Source of the DNA: Nitrobacter sp039808345
GTDB lineage: Bacteria > Pseudomonadota > Alphaproteobacteria > Rhizobiales > Xanthobacteraceae
Direction: 5' to 3'
Assembly: GCF_047824785.1 (NCBI RefSeq)
Contig: NZ_CP181167.1
Span: 1,364,001-1,428,000, forward strand
DNA length: 64,000 nucleotides
Shown: positions 8,304 to 17,616 of the stretch, piece after piece
How the letters are laid out: every line of letters starts with the position of its first letter
Numbering within the stretch: position 1 is the stretch's first letter
The notes under the pieces: model-generated
Seen by the model: the letters and a program-made list of their open reading frames with translations, nothing else
The model's database searches: none
Told to the model about the DNA's origin: nothing
Position numbers and translations under genes: made by a program

Positions 8304-9121
8304 TGGCAAGGCCGGCGCTCGCCAGACTGTCGCCTTTCAACATTACGTCGCTCGCGCTCGGCCTGGCGTTTCTGTACCTGCCTATCGTCATTCTCGTGAT
8401 CTATTCGTTCAACGCCTCGCGGCTGGTGACGGTCTGGGGCGGATGGTCGTTGCGCTGGTACGTGGCATTCTTCAACGACGAGGCCATGTTGTCCGCGCTC
8501 GCGATGAGCCTGCGGGTTGCCGCGATGTCGGCTACGGCGGCGACCATTCTGGGAACGCTGGCCGCGGTCGCCCTGACGCGCGCCGGCTCCTTCCATGGAC
8601 GTACCCTGTTCTCGGGAATGCTGTACGCGCCGCTGGTGATGCCCGAGGTGATCACCGGGCTGTCCCTGCTGCTGCTGTTCGTTGCCGTCGATGCGCAGCG
8701 CGGATTCTGGACGGTCACGATCGCGCATACCACGCTGACCATGTGCTTCGTTACCGTGGTGGTGCAGTCGCGCCTCGGCTCGCTCGATCGAAGCCTGGAG
8801 GAGGCTGCGATGGACCTCGGCTGCGATCCCTTCCTGGCGTTCATCAAGGTGACGTTGCCGCTGATTCTGCCGTCGGTCATCGCGGGCTGGATGCTTGCCT
8901 TTACGTTGTCGATGGACGACGTGGTGATCGCGAGCTTCACCACGGGTCCAGGCTCGACGACGCTGCCGATCCGGATTTATTCGGAGGTGCGTCTCGGCGT
9001 GAAGCCTGAAATCAATGCGATCTGCACGCTGATCATCGGATCGATCGCCGTGGTCATCGTGGCCGCGTCGCTGGCCTCGAAACTCTCAAGCCGGCAGGGC
9101 GAAAGCGCCGCGCTTCTGTAG
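8303..9121 (+). CDS. potI: Polyamine ABC transporter permease (PotI type)
   Basis: A 272-aa second permease of the operon. The EAA loop is LEEAAMDLGCDPFLAFIKVT and the segment FTLSMDDVVIASFTTGPGSTTLP is a PotC/PotI hallmark. The start is ATG 8303 in a TGATG junction with the potH stop; GTG 8300 is a near-equivalent alternative. No substrate-binding protein (PotF/PotD) gene follows; the next gene is on the other strand. Confidence 0.88.
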   Translation: MARPALARLSPFNITSLALGLAFLYLPIVILVIYSFNASRLVTVWGGWSLRWYVAFFNDEAMLSALAMSLRVAAMSATAATILGTLAAVALTRAGSFHGRTLFSGMLYAPLVMPEVITGLSLLLLFVAVDAQRGFWTVTIAHTTLTMCFVTVVVQSRLGSLDRSLEEAAMDLGCDPFLAFIKVTLPLILPSVIAGWMLAFTLSMDDVVIASFTTGPGSTTLPIRIYSEVRLGVKPEINAICTLIIGSIAVVIVAASLASKLSSRQGESAALL

Positions 9122-9171
9122 GCGCCGGATCGAGGAACGACCTGGGATTGACAAAGGGCTTGCGGGGAATG

Positions 9172-11151
9172 TCAGTTCGGATGCGGAGCCTCGGATCCGC
9201 TCGCGCCATCGGGCAGGTCTGCCTTGGGACCCGCCCTATGATCCGTCAGACGCTCGATCACCGAACGGACCGCATCGCGAGCCTTGCGGTCCCTGACCGC
9301 ATCGAGCAGCGGCGCCGACGCCTTGGATCGCCGTATCAGGCTTTCAGGATCGGGGAAGACCAGCGGATCGTCCCACGGTCCCTGCACCACGAACGGCAAC
9401 TCGAAATTGTCGGCCCCCGCGGAGGTCAGGCTCGCGGTGCCCTTGAGATCGTAGTCTCGCGAAGGCACCGAGGCCGTGCCGGTCAGGGTGAGGCGCGCTG
9501 CCGGCCCCTCGACGCGCACGTCGGTCGCGACGGCGACTCCGTCGTCGAAATTGAGGGCGACATTCAGCTTGTCGAAGGGTGTCTTTCCGTTGCGGAAACT
9601 GCCGCCGCCTGAGAGTGGCCGCCGCTCCAGACGCTTCAGCAACTGCTCGACATTGAATCCGCTGATGGCGCCGTCGTGACCGGTCAGAACCGCTGTGCCG
9701 TCGAGCGATTGCGCCAGTCCGTACGGACTCGATCCCCTGGCCTCAAGCGAAACATTCAGGTTGCCGCGTCCGGAGAGCCGGCCCGTGCCGAACAGATCGC
9801 TGACACAGGCTTGCAGATCGACGTCGATAAGCTGAAACTGCGCCTTCACATCGGCGGCTTCCTCGGCGTGCGAGATGGCGAACGATCCCTTCGCGACGCC
9901 GTCATAGATTTGCGCTTCGCCGATGCTGAGCGCCAGCGATCCGTTGCGCAGGTTGGCGCCGAACGCGGTTTTGCCCAGCCTGGTGGATCCGACGATGACC
10001 TTCGCCGCCGAAAGCCGCATGTCGAGGTCAGTGGCGGACAGCGCGTGCAGGTCGAACAGTTGCCGGTTCCAGTCGCGGGCCCCGCTGGCGAGCAGCCGGA
10101 TCGTCTTGACGTAAGGCGTGAAATCCAGCGTGCCGGCAGCCAGCGTAGCCTGCAGGGTCTGCCGTCCGTTGTTGGCGTAGGTCATGACGCCTTCGGCGAC
10201 GTTACCGTCGATTTCGATGTTGACGTTGGTGAGCGCGACCGACGAGCCGATCACGCTGGCGCGCGCCTTGAGCGCGAAGCGATCGAATCCGCCGTTGCCG
10301 GGAGGAGGCTGCCCGATCCAGCGCAGCGCCTCGCGCAAGGAAGCGCTGTCGGCGGAAAGCGTGCCTTCCATGATCAGGCTGACAGGGTTGGCGACCGTGC
10401 CGTCAAATGCGAACTTCAGCCGGGGACTGGCGACCTTGATCTTCAGGCCGGACCGTTCGCCCGATAGCGCCGCGAGAAAATCGCCGAGACTGATGCTGCC
10501 GTCGACGCGCTCGCCGCGCCAGTCGAATTGTCCGGTCGCGGCGAACGAGCGGGAAATCGAGGGCCACGCCAGAGAAAGGTCGATGCCGCGGAGGTTTTCG
10601 GAGATCCTGCCGTCGCCGTCTTCATAGCTGAGTTCGCCATTCTGGATTCGGATTTCCGAGAACGATAGCGGGCTGTCGGCGCCGGGCTTCATGTTCCGCG
10701 CAATCGTTTCCATGAAGGGAGTCCAGTTGCTACGGCCGTCGGCAGCGCGCTTAACGCGGATGTGAGGGTGGAGCAACATGACGTCGGCGATCTGGAACCG
10801 CTGCATGAGCAGCGGAAGCAGGCGCAGATTGGCGGTCAGCGCCTCGACGCTGAGCGCTGGCGCATCGGCGTCGCCGCCCTTGATGCGGACGTCATGGAAG
10901 GAAACATAGCTGCCGGGAAAAACCGAGACGTCGATGCGGCCATCGGCGACGAAGTCGAGCCCCGTCACCGTGCGGATCTGGGTTTCGACGGCGTCTCGCA
11001 GGGCGTTGTGGTCGAGCAGCCGGGACATGGAGATCAGCCCCGTCAGGCCGATCACCGCAACTCCCAGAATGGCCGCGACCGATATTCCCAGGCGCTTCAT
11101 TCCTTGTGCCATCCCTTGGGCCATCGTTCTTGGGCCATCGTCAATAAACAT
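9172..11151 (-). CDS. AsmA family protein
   Basis: About 660 aa. One N-terminal membrane segment (ISVAAILGVAVIGLTGLISM) is followed by a long beta-rich periplasmic chain with AsmA features: DALRDAVE-like start, FVADGRIDVSVFPGSYVSF, SEIRIQNGELSY, and a C-terminal AsmA_2 block (GRLSGRGNLNVSLEARGSSPYGLAQSLDGTAVL, split here for brevity). AsmA-like proteins act in outer-membrane or phospholipid transport homeostasis (family knowledge). The start is uncertain: in-frame ATGs at 11271, 11151, 11124, 11112 and 11100 all lack a clear Shine-Dalgarno, and repeated MAQG motifs occupy this region. Confidence 0.82.
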   Translation of the reverse strand: MFIDDGPRTMAQGMAQGMKRLGISVAAILGVAVIGLTGLISMSRLLDHNALRDAVETQIRTVTGLDFVADGRIDVSVFPGSYVSFHDVRIKGGDADAPALSVEALTANLRLLPLLMQRFQIADVMLLHPHIRVKRAADGRSNWTPFMETIARNMKPGADSPLSFSEIRIQNGELSYEDGDGRISENLRGIDLSLAWPSISRSFAATGQFDWRGERVDGSISLGDFLAALSGERSGLKIKVASPRLKFAFDGTVANPVSLIMEGTLSADSASLREALRWIGQPPPGNGGFDRFALKARASVIGSSVALTNVNIEIDGNVAEGVMTYANNGRQTLQATLAAGTLDFTPYVKTIRLLASGARDWNRQLFDLHALSATDLDMRLSAAKVIVGSTRLGKTAFGANLRNGSLALSIGEAQIYDGVAKGSFAISHAEEAADVKAQFQLIDVDLQACVSDLFGTGRLSGRGNLNVSLEARGSSPYGLAQSLDGTAVLTGHDGAISGFNVEQLLKRLERRPLSGGGSFRNGKTPFDKLNVALNFDDGVAVATDVRVEGPAARLTLTGTASVPSRDYDLKGTASLTSAGADNFELPFVVQGPWDDPLVFPDPESLIRRSKASAPLLDAVRDRKARDAVRSVIERLTDHRAGPKADLPDGASGSEAPHPN

Positions 11152-11442
11152 GTCCGGGATGGGGTGACGCCCGCCGGTCTGGCGCTGTCCGGAGGCGCGC
11201 GCAACTTGATTGGTTTTCTTGACGCTTTCAAGGCCGCCGATCGTTCGATCTTCACATTTGCGGGCCGCCACGGCGAGTTTGATCTTCGCAGCCGGATCGC
11301 CGCACAGTGGCCAGCGATTGTCAAATTCGCGTCGCCAGGACCGGCTAAGCCTCCAATTGACGCCCCGCGCGTATTTTGCCTAACTACTTCTCATTCTGCC
11401 CGCGCCGATAAGCGGCGCCTTCCTCCTTGCGGGTCGCAACTC

Positions 11443-12153
11443 ATGAAAAAGGTCTATCCCGACGCCAAATCGGCCCTCGATGGCCTTCTGAGGGACGGCA
11501 TGATGATCATGTCCGGCGGATTCGGCCTGTGCGGCATTCCGGAAACGCTGTCCGAGGCCATTCGCGACTCGGGAGTCAAGGATTTGACCTTCGTGTCCAA
11601 CAATGCCGGCGTCGATGGCATCGGATTGAGCCGTCTGCTCGAAACGCGGCAGATCAGGAAGATGATCTCGTCCTATGTCGGTGACAACAAGCTTTTCGCC
11701 CAGCAGTATCTCGCCGGCGATCTGGAGCTTGAATTCAATCCGCAGGGCACGCTGGCCGAGCGCATTCGCGCGGGCGGCGCCGGCATTCCGGCCTTCTACA
11801 CCAAGACCGGCGTCGGCACGCTCATTGCCGAGGGCAAGGAGGTGAAGGAGTTCGACGGCCAGAAGTACCTCATGGAGCGCGGGCTGTTCGCCGATCTCGC
11901 CATCGTCCACGCCTGGAAGGGCGACACCGCCGGCAATCTGGTCTATCGCAAGACCGCGCGAAACTTCAACCCGATGATGGCGACCGCCGCGAAGGTGACC
12001 GTCGCGGAAGTCGAGCATCTGGTGCCTGCGGGCGACATCGATCCCGATCACGTCCACACCCCCGGCATCTTCATCAAGCGCATCGTCGAGGTCGGCGGCG
12101 CCAGGAAGCACATCGAGTTCCGCAATACCCGTCCACGCCCGGCGGCGGCATGA
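11443..12153 (+). CDS. scoA: 3-oxoacid (succinyl-)CoA transferase subunit A
   Basis: A 236-aa alpha subunit of succinyl-CoA:3-ketoacid CoA transferase, which activates acetoacetate with CoA from succinyl-CoA. It shows the CoA-transferase I GGFGLCGIPETL loop and the conserved FVSNNAGVDGIGL, GTLAERIRAGGAGIPAFYT and KYLMERGLFADLAIVHAWKGD (in part) blocks. ATG 11443 (MKKVYPDAKSAL) is the family-type start; the much longer ORF upstream is antisense to asmA. Together with scoB it forms a two-gene operon; with the nearby phasin genes it fits ketone-body or PHB-derived acetoacetate use. Confidence 0.92.
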   Translation: MKKVYPDAKSALDGLLRDGMMIMSGGFGLCGIPETLSEAIRDSGVKDLTFVSNNAGVDGIGLSRLLETRQIRKMISSYVGDNKLFAQQYLAGDLELEFNPQGTLAERIRAGGAGIPAFYTKTGVGTLIAEGKEVKEFDGQKYLMERGLFADLAIVHAWKGDTAGNLVYRKTARNFNPMMATAAKVTVAEVEHLVPAGDIDPDHVHTPGIFIKRIVEVGGARKHIEFRNTRPRPAAA

Positions 12154-12183
12154 TCCCGGGAAGCAAGGTGACAGGAGAGTCTC

Positions 12184-12834
12184 ATGGCCTGGACCCGCGA
12201 GCAGATGGCGGCGCGCGCCGCCAAGGAACTGCGCGACGGCTATTACGTCAACCTCGGAATCGGCATTCCGACGCTGGTGTCGAACTTCATACCCGACAAT
12301 ATCGACGTTCAGCTTCAGAGCGAGAACGGCATGCTCGGCATGGGTCCGTTCCCTTATGAAGGCGAGGAGGATCCCGATCTTATCAACGCGGGCAAGCAGA
12401 CCGTCACGGCATTGCCCAGCACCAGCTATTTCTCGTCGGCCGACTCGTTCGGCATGGTGCGCGGCGGCCATATCGACCTCTCGATCCTCGGGGCGATGCA
12501 GGTGGCGCAGAACGGCGATCTCGCCAACTGGATGATCCCCGGCAAGATGGTCAAGGGCATGGGCGGCGCGATGGATCTCGTCGCCGGCGTCAAGCGCGTC
12601 CTCGTCGTGATGGAGCATTCCGCCAAGGACGCGCCGAAGCTGCTCAGGCGATGCACGCTGCCGCTGACCGGCGAACGGGTTGTTGATATGGTCGTGACCG
12701 ATCTTGCGGTGTTCACCATCGACAAGCACGGCGACGGGGGCATGAGGCTGATCGAACTGGCCGACGGCGTTACGCTCGACGAGGTCAGGGCCCGGACCGA
12801 AGCCGAATTCGGCGTCGCGCTGCCGAACGCCTGA
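12184..12834 (+). CDS. scoB: 3-oxoacid (succinyl-)CoA transferase subunit B
   Basis: A 216-aa beta subunit. The motif SENGMLGMGPFP contains the glutamate that forms the CoA thioester in this family. GGHIDLSILGAMQV and the C-terminal KHGDGGMRLIELADGVTLDE are also typical. It starts 30 bases after the scoA stop, behind a GACAGGAGAGTC ribosome-binding site. Confidence 0.93.
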   Translation: MAWTREQMAARAAKELRDGYYVNLGIGIPTLVSNFIPDNIDVQLQSENGMLGMGPFPYEGEEDPDLINAGKQTVTALPSTSYFSSADSFGMVRGGHIDLSILGAMQVAQNGDLANWMIPGKMVKGMGGAMDLVAGVKRVLVVMEHSAKDAPKLLRRCTLPLTGERVVDMVVTDLAVFTIDKHGDGGMRLIELADGVTLDEVRARTEAEFGVALPNA

Positions 12835-12877
12835 GACGGGTGCGCGAGCGCCGCGACAAGCGGTCTCGACGTGCTTT

Positions 12878-12913
12878 AGAGCTTTTCCGCTTCTGATAGA
12901 ATCAGAAGCGGGC
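12878..12913. repeat. CCGCTTCTGAT palindrome (family 1 module)
   Basis: Perfect 11-bp inverted repeat CCGCTTCTGAT-N3-ATCAGAAGCGG flanked by AGAGC and GGCT, sitting between convergent scoB and the histidine kinase gene. It could act as a bidirectional terminator. The same module occurs at 19034, 24190, 33146, 33700, 56233 and 62221. Confidence 0.8.
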
Positions 12914-12933
12914 TGGCCGGATCGGTAATCAGG

Positions 12934-15900
12934 TCAGTCCTGGGATGGGGCGTCGGCCTGTGCGAACACCACCTCGATCAGCGTGCCGGAGTGTGGTCCG
13001 GTTTTAATGTGAAACTGGGCGCGATTGGCTTCCACCAGCGCCTTGGTGAGCGACAGGCTGACGCCCGCGCTTTTTGATGCCTGATCGCTTGGCGGCGGCG
13101 TGCGGAACGGCTCCGTCGCAGCGGCCAGTTCATCTTCGCTGAGGCTGTGTCCGGAGTCCCGCACGCGCAGCGCCACGTCACCGAAATCATTGACCGCTGT
13201 CGAAACGATGACCTGCCCGCCGGCGTTGGCCAGGTGGATCGAATTTCCGATCAGGTTGAGCGTGATCTGGCGCAGCGCCTGTGCGTCGGCGACGATCGGC
13301 GGCAGCGTGTGCGCGAGCGAGGTCCGTATGATGATGCGCTCGCGATTGGCCTGCGGCTGCATCACCGCGACGCATTGCTCGACGATGTCGTTGAGATTCT
13401 GGTTGACGAAAGCGAGATCAAGTTTGCCGGTCTCGATCCGCGACAGGTCGAGAAGATCGTCGATGAAGGTGATGATGCGTTCGCCCGAGGCACGGATGTC
13501 CTTCATGTATTCGACATAGCGCTCGTTTTCGAGCGAGCCGAATTTCTCATCGATCATCACCTCGGCGAACCCGATGATGGAGTTCAGCGGCGTTCGGATT
13601 TCATGGCTGATCCGGGCCAGCACGTCGGCCTTGGCGTTCGCCGCGCGCTCGGCCTGCCGCCGCGCCTGCGATAGCTCGGTCTCGGCTTTCTTTGATTGCG
13701 ACAGGTCGCGAAACGCGGCGAAGAAGTTGGGGCCGGCAAGCTGGGTCCGGCCCATCGTCATCGATAGCGGGATCAGGCCGTCCTCGCCCATCCGGCCCAC
13801 CACCTCGCGGCCGTGATCGGGCAGGTTTGCCTCGCCGTCCGTGAGGCTCTTGAGATAGTCGCGCACCGCGCCCTGGCTTTCCGGTGCGAAGAGATCGGCG
13901 AGATTGCGCTGGGTGAGCGTGTCGCCGGAAAGCCCGAACAGCGCTTCGGCGCTCTGGTTGCAGGCGGTGATGTTTCCGCCGTCGTCGAACATCAGAAGAC
14001 CTTCGGCTGCCCCGTCGACGATGGTGGCAAGCTCCTCGGCGGTGGCCTGGCCGACGCGGGAGGGCGCCGATGCGCCGCCGCATATCAGGGCGTGCGCGGG
14101 CTCGCCGTCCCAGGAGATCGCGAAAAGCCGGGCGGCGAGCGGCTGTTGCGGCGCGCCTGACGGTGGCGTTACCAAGACCGTGACCGGAGAGCCCGTGGGC
14201 GGCGTGCCGACGGCGTCGGGCGGATCGGCTTCAACCATGTCGGTTTCAACCATGCGGGCTTCGACCAGCAGGGCATCGAGTCCGCCGGCCTCTTGCAGCG
14301 TCTCGAAGTTCTCGTAGCCGACCTGCGCGAGAAACGCCGGGTTGGCGTATAGCGCGCGGCCGGCCCGGTGGATCATCACGCCGCTTGGAACGAGGTCGAG
14401 GACCAGGCCCTCGCCTGCGATCGGGGGCTGCCGCGGAGCGGACTGTGCAGGCGATGGCGGCTCGTCCGCCTGCTCTCGGGTGGCTTCAGACGCCTCCGGC
14501 GCAACCGGCGGCTCGGCGTCATCCTCAGGCCCGGCGGCTTCGGGCTCGCCCTCCAGCCGCGCCGAGAGCTGGCGCGCCAGTTCATTGAAGGCGTGGTTCT
14601 CGACAGGGGTGAGGGGAGGCGGGTTCAAGTCGACCGGAGGCCTGAACGGCAGGACATTCTTGGGCGTTTCCACGGGGGTGTCCGGTTCTGTTGGTTGCTG
14701 AAGGGGTTCGGAGGGTTTGTCGTCGGCAGAATTGTCTGAGTCCGCCGGCGCCGGATGGGAGGTTTCGCTGAACAAGAATTCGTTGCGCCGACTTGCCGCG
14801 AGCCGCGCCAAACCTTCGCGATCGCGGCAGACGCCGAAGCCGCGATAGCCGGCGAAATTGCGTGTGCGATCGTAGATCGGAAGCCCGGACAGTTCGACGC
14901 GCAAACGCGCGTCCGATCCATCGACGGGCCAAAGCAGCGTGATGCCGCTCCAGGTGTTGCGGGTTTGGACCGCGCGCGCGATGCGGCCTTCAGGATCGAG
15001 TCCGAAGACGTCCGTGATCTCGCTCCATAGCCGGCCGAATCCCGCGGCTGTCCGCATTCCGATGGTGCGGGTGAATTCATCGGATCCGATCGAGAAGCGG
15101 CCTTCGGCGTCCATCCGCCACATGAAGCGCAGGGGATGACGCCTCCGCGTCGGAGGTGCGGGCGACGGGCGGTTGCCTGGCTCCGCCGGTGACGGGACGG
15201 TTCGCGCAGGAGGAGCGGTCTCGGGGTTTTGCCGCGGTGATTCAGGCCCCGGTTCGGTCAAAGCCGGTGCTTGATCAGGGGAGCGATCCGGGTCGTTCTT
15301 CTTCAGAAAAGCAACAAGCCCGATATCGCCTCCGCCCCCCACACGTTGCAGCACCAGCCGCCAAAGTCCGATCGAGGTCTCGGCGCGGCCCTCGCGCAGC
15401 GCTTGATCGCGCAAGCTATCAAGCCCGCCCTCTGAGAGGCTGCCGATGTCGAACAGCGACCGTCCCTTCCTGCTGGCGGCGACGAACCTTCCATCATGCG
15501 AGAATGCGGCGATCGGCGTATCGATGCCCGCTACCAGTTGCTGCAATCGCTCGACCAGCGTCATGCCGCGACCGGCCGGCTCAGCGGCCCTGACGAGAAT
15601 GGCGCTGCCGACGCCGGGAAAATCGAGCCGCGAGCAGGCGCAGGTGAGAAGGCTTCCCAGCCCGGCATAGCCCCGCATTCGCTCAAGCTGCACGGCGCCC
15701 GATGGCGGCAGCCGGCTCGCAAGCTGCGTCACCTGCTGTCGGCGTGGGTCGTCGAGGTTGAAGTTTCGCGAAGCAAGAGCCGAGGCGTCGGTCGCTCCGA
15801 CAATGCAGACGCCCACCGGATTGGCCCACAGGATGCGAGCGCCGTCCGGCGACCACAGCCACGCGGGCATGGCGCTCGCCGCATGAACGGCAAGCCGTGG

Positions 15901-15951
15901 GTCGGTCATGCCCCGCAACTGGAAATCGGCGCTGGTCTCGGCGCTATTCAT
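12934..15951 (-). CDS. Multi-PAS sensor histidine kinase, PdhS/PleC-type, with degenerate ATP lid
   Basis: About 1005 aa. There are PAS-like segments near the N-terminus (PAWLWSPDGARILWANPVGV), two Pro-rich linkers, a middle PAS (RFSIGSDEFTRTIGM), a third (GLVLDLVPSGVMIHRAGRAL) and a fourth (GLLMFDDGGNITACNQSAEA). Then comes the phosphoacceptor helix LARISHEIRTPLNSIIGFAE, whose Glu after His and following FGSLENERYVEYMKDIRASG resemble the cell-cycle kinases PdhS, PleC and DivJ. The catalytic domain is eroded: the D-box reads VRDSGHSLSED instead of DxGxG, and the G2 box reads AGVSLSLTKALVEANRA where GTGLGLPLTKAL is expected. Cytoplasmic; no membrane segment seen. Start is uncertain (ATG 15951 or 15909; 16146 possible). 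Confidence 0.85.
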   Translation of the reverse strand: MNSAETSADFQLRGMTDPRLAVHAASAMPAWLWSPDGARILWANPVGVCIVGATDASALASRNFNLDDPRRQQVTQLASRLPPSGAVQLERMRGYAGLGSLLTCACSRLDFPGVGSAILVRAAEPAGRGMTLVERLQQLVAGIDTPIAAFSHDGRFVAASRKGRSLFDIGSLSEGGLDSLRDQALREGRAETSIGLWRLVLQRVGGGGDIGLVAFLKKNDPDRSPDQAPALTEPGPESPRQNPETAPPARTVPSPAEPGNRPSPAPPTRRRHPLRFMWRMDAEGRFSIGSDEFTRTIGMRTAAGFGRLWSEITDVFGLDPEGRIARAVQTRNTWSGITLLWPVDGSDARLRVELSGLPIYDRTRNFAGYRGFGVCRDREGLARLAASRRNEFLFSETSHPAPADSDNSADDKPSEPLQQPTEPDTPVETPKNVLPFRPPVDLNPPPLTPVENHAFNELARQLSARLEGEPEAAGPEDDAEPPVAPEASEATREQADEPPSPAQSAPRQPPIAGEGLVLDLVPSGVMIHRAGRALYANPAFLAQVGYENFETLQEAGGLDALLVEARMVETDMVEADPPDAVGTPPTGSPVTVLVTPPSGAPQQPLAARLFAISWDGEPAHALICGGASAPSRVGQATAEELATIVDGAAEGLLMFDDGGNITACNQSAEALFGLSGDTLTQRNLADLFAPESQGAVRDYLKSLTDGEANLPDHGREVVGRMGEDGLIPLSMTMGRTQLAGPNFFAAFRDLSQSKKAETELSQARRQAERAANAKADVLARISHEIRTPLNSIIGFAEVMIDEKFGSLENERYVEYMKDIRASGERIITFIDDLLDLSRIETGKLDLAFVNQNLNDIVEQCVAVMQPQANRERIIIRTSLAHTLPPIVADAQALRQITLNLIGNSIHLANAGGQVIVSTAVNDFGDVALRVRDSGHSLSEDELAAATEPFRTPPPSDQASKSAGVSLSLTKALVEANRAQFHIKTGPHSGTLIEVVFAQADAPSQD

Positions 15952-16210
15952 GGGCACTGCGTGTTGAATGTCCCTGGCTCTTGCATTCCCCGGCTGCGTA
16001 TCTCGGCTTGAAGGGCCGCAGTCCTGACAGGTCGTCAGTATCGCGTCCGTCTTGCCTGAGGTCCACGGCCCGCCTCCTGAAATCCCCGGCAAAGCCGGAA
16101 TAACCTTAATTCGGCCGCTGTCATGGACCTCCGCGGTCGGTGGCACGTTGGAGTGGTGTAGGGAACCGGAGGATGGAACCCGTGAAAAGAGTCACCACAG
16201 GGAGCGGACC

Positions 16211-16597
16211 ATGAGCGAGCAGGGACGGTATTTTGAAGCTGCGAACGAGACGCGATCGATGGCGGAGGCGGGATTGGAGCAGGCGCGCAAGGCGCTCGAA
16301 AGTTTTCTGGCCGGCGCGCAGCAAACCGCCAATTCCATCGAAGGACGCAACGAAGCGGTTCGCGACAGCGTGCGAGATATCAGCAGTAAGGCAATCGCCT
16401 TCGCGCAACAGAATATGACCGCATCATTGGACTATGCCGAGAAACTGGTCCGCGCGAGGGATCTTTCCGATGTGATGCGGCTGAACACTGAATATGTGCA
16501 GGATCAAATGAGGGCCTTGACCGAGCAGGCCAGTGAAATAGGGCAGAGCATGGGCCGGGCCGCCCTTGGAGCCGGGAAGCCTCAAGCCCGAGACTGA
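16211..16597 (+). CDS. Phasin family protein
   Basis: A 128-aa amphipathic helical protein of the Phasin_2 type. Characteristic stretches are GLEQARKALESFLAGAQQ, SSKAIAFAQQNMTASLDYAE and KLVRARDLSDVMRLNTEYVQ. Phasins coat PHB granules and control their size (family knowledge). ATG 16211 is preceded by GGGAGCGGACC. A second phasin follows 204 bases downstream. Confidence 0.88.
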   Translation: MSEQGRYFEAANETRSMAEAGLEQARKALESFLAGAQQTANSIEGRNEAVRDSVRDISSKAIAFAQQNMTASLDYAEKLVRARDLSDVMRLNTEYVQDQMRALTEQASEIGQSMGRAALGAGKPQARD

Positions 16598-16649
16598 CGG
16601 GAGATCGGGTACCATCCATTTATTCCGCGCGCGTCGGCCCAGACGCGTT

Positions 16650-16678
16650 TTGCGTTGCAATACATTGTTGCGTTGCAC
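16650..16678. promoter_or_regulatory. TTGCGTTGCA direct repeats upstream of phasin
   Basis: Two direct repeats, TTGCGTTGCAA (16650-16660) and TTGCGTTGCAC (16668-16678), 18 bp apart, lie about 125 bp before the second phasin start. TGC/GCA-rich elements are the type of site bound by the PHB-responsive repressor PhaR in related bacteria; assignment is by inference only. Confidence 0.4.
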
Positions 16679-16801
16679 AAAGATGTCGTGGTAGGATCGT
16701 AACAGATACAGGCCTGATCCGCTCGCACGCCAAGAGCCGAGCAGCAGGCCAATCGATGCTGCCGATCACGCTGCGTTCACAACGTGCAAAGGATTATGAC
16801 C

Positions 16802-17215
16802 ATGACCAATCCAGCCGATGTTTTTGAGGTTCCCGAGCAGGTGCGTGCATTCGCCGAAAAGGGCGTTCTGCAAGCGCGAGATACCTACGCAAGGTTCAAG
16901 GACGCCGCGCACGACGGCAACGGCGCGATCGAGGCCGTATTCAACGCCGCGACCAAGGGTGCGCATGATTACTCCACGAAGCTGCTCGATTTCGGTCAGG
17001 CGAACACCAACGCCGGTTTCGATTTTCTGCAGGCTCTGGTCGGTGCGAAGTCGTTGTCTGATGCGACCGAGCTATGGAGCACCCATACCCGCAAGCAGTT
17101 CGGGACGTTCGCGGCTCAGGCCAAGGAATTGACTGAACTGACACAGAAAATCGCGGTGGAAACCGCGGAGCCGGTCCGGACCGGCGCGTCGAAGCTGTTC
17201 CAGCCTGTCGCCTGA
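16802..17215 (+). CDS. Phasin family protein
   Basis: A 137-aa phasin: VFEVPEQVRAFAEKGVLQAR, KGAHDYSTKLLDFGQANTNA and FLQALVGAKSLSDATELWST are Phasin_2 features. ATG 16802 is eight bases behind AAAGGA; GTG 16784 and ATG 16796 are alternatives in the same frame. It is a divergent paralogue of the preceding gene. No phaC or phaR is in the window. Confidence 0.9.
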   Translation: MTNPADVFEVPEQVRAFAEKGVLQARDTYARFKDAAHDGNGAIEAVFNAATKGAHDYSTKLLDFGQANTNAGFDFLQALVGAKSLSDATELWSTHTRKQFGTFAAQAKELTELTQKIAVETAEPVRTGASKLFQPVA

Positions 17216-17616
17216 TCAGTGAAGTGGAATCCGGTTCGCGTGAAGAAACCGCGTCAAACATAAACATAGAGTCCTTCCGCTTGTGTTGGATACCATAAGC
17301 GGCTCTATGATTTTGATCTGACACGTTTTTTTGTTTTCTGCACGGATCGGAAAACGCCTGATCTGTTCGAACCCGGGCCTCTTCGCCCGGGTTTGCTGTT
17401 TCTGGAGTCGTTCCGCTGTGATCAGATCCGGCCGTTTTGCACGGTCCGGGCTGCCTGCGGAGCCATATTCGCGATAGGGCGCCGGGGGACTGCCTGTTCT
17501 CGCTGAAACGAGGAAATGGACGTCGCAGATTGGATCGCTGCGGCCTTGCCAAAGCGGAGCGTTGCACCTAGTTTCCGCCCCGTTCGCGCTGCGTTTTCGG
17601 GGCGCGCGAGCATGAT
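17216..17616. other. Intergenic with degenerate repeat and hairpin
   Basis: No gene seen. 17221-17330 is a decayed family 1 repeat (GAAGTGGAATCCGGTTCGCG; CATAGAG ... CTCTATG arms around CCGCTT ... AAGCGG). A terminator-like hairpin follows at 17369-17402. Confidence 0.5.
17369..17402 (+). terminator. Terminator-like hairpin after phasin
   Basis: AACCCGGGC and GCCCGGGTT form a 9-bp stem around a CTCTTC-type loop, followed by TTGCTGTTT. It lies 155 bases after the second phasin stop and before the tRNA. Confidence 0.55.

Noticed and set aside
10762..11442. N-terminal extension of scoA of more than 200 codons
   Set aside because: It is antisense to the AsmA-like gene and the family starts at MKKVYPDA (11443).
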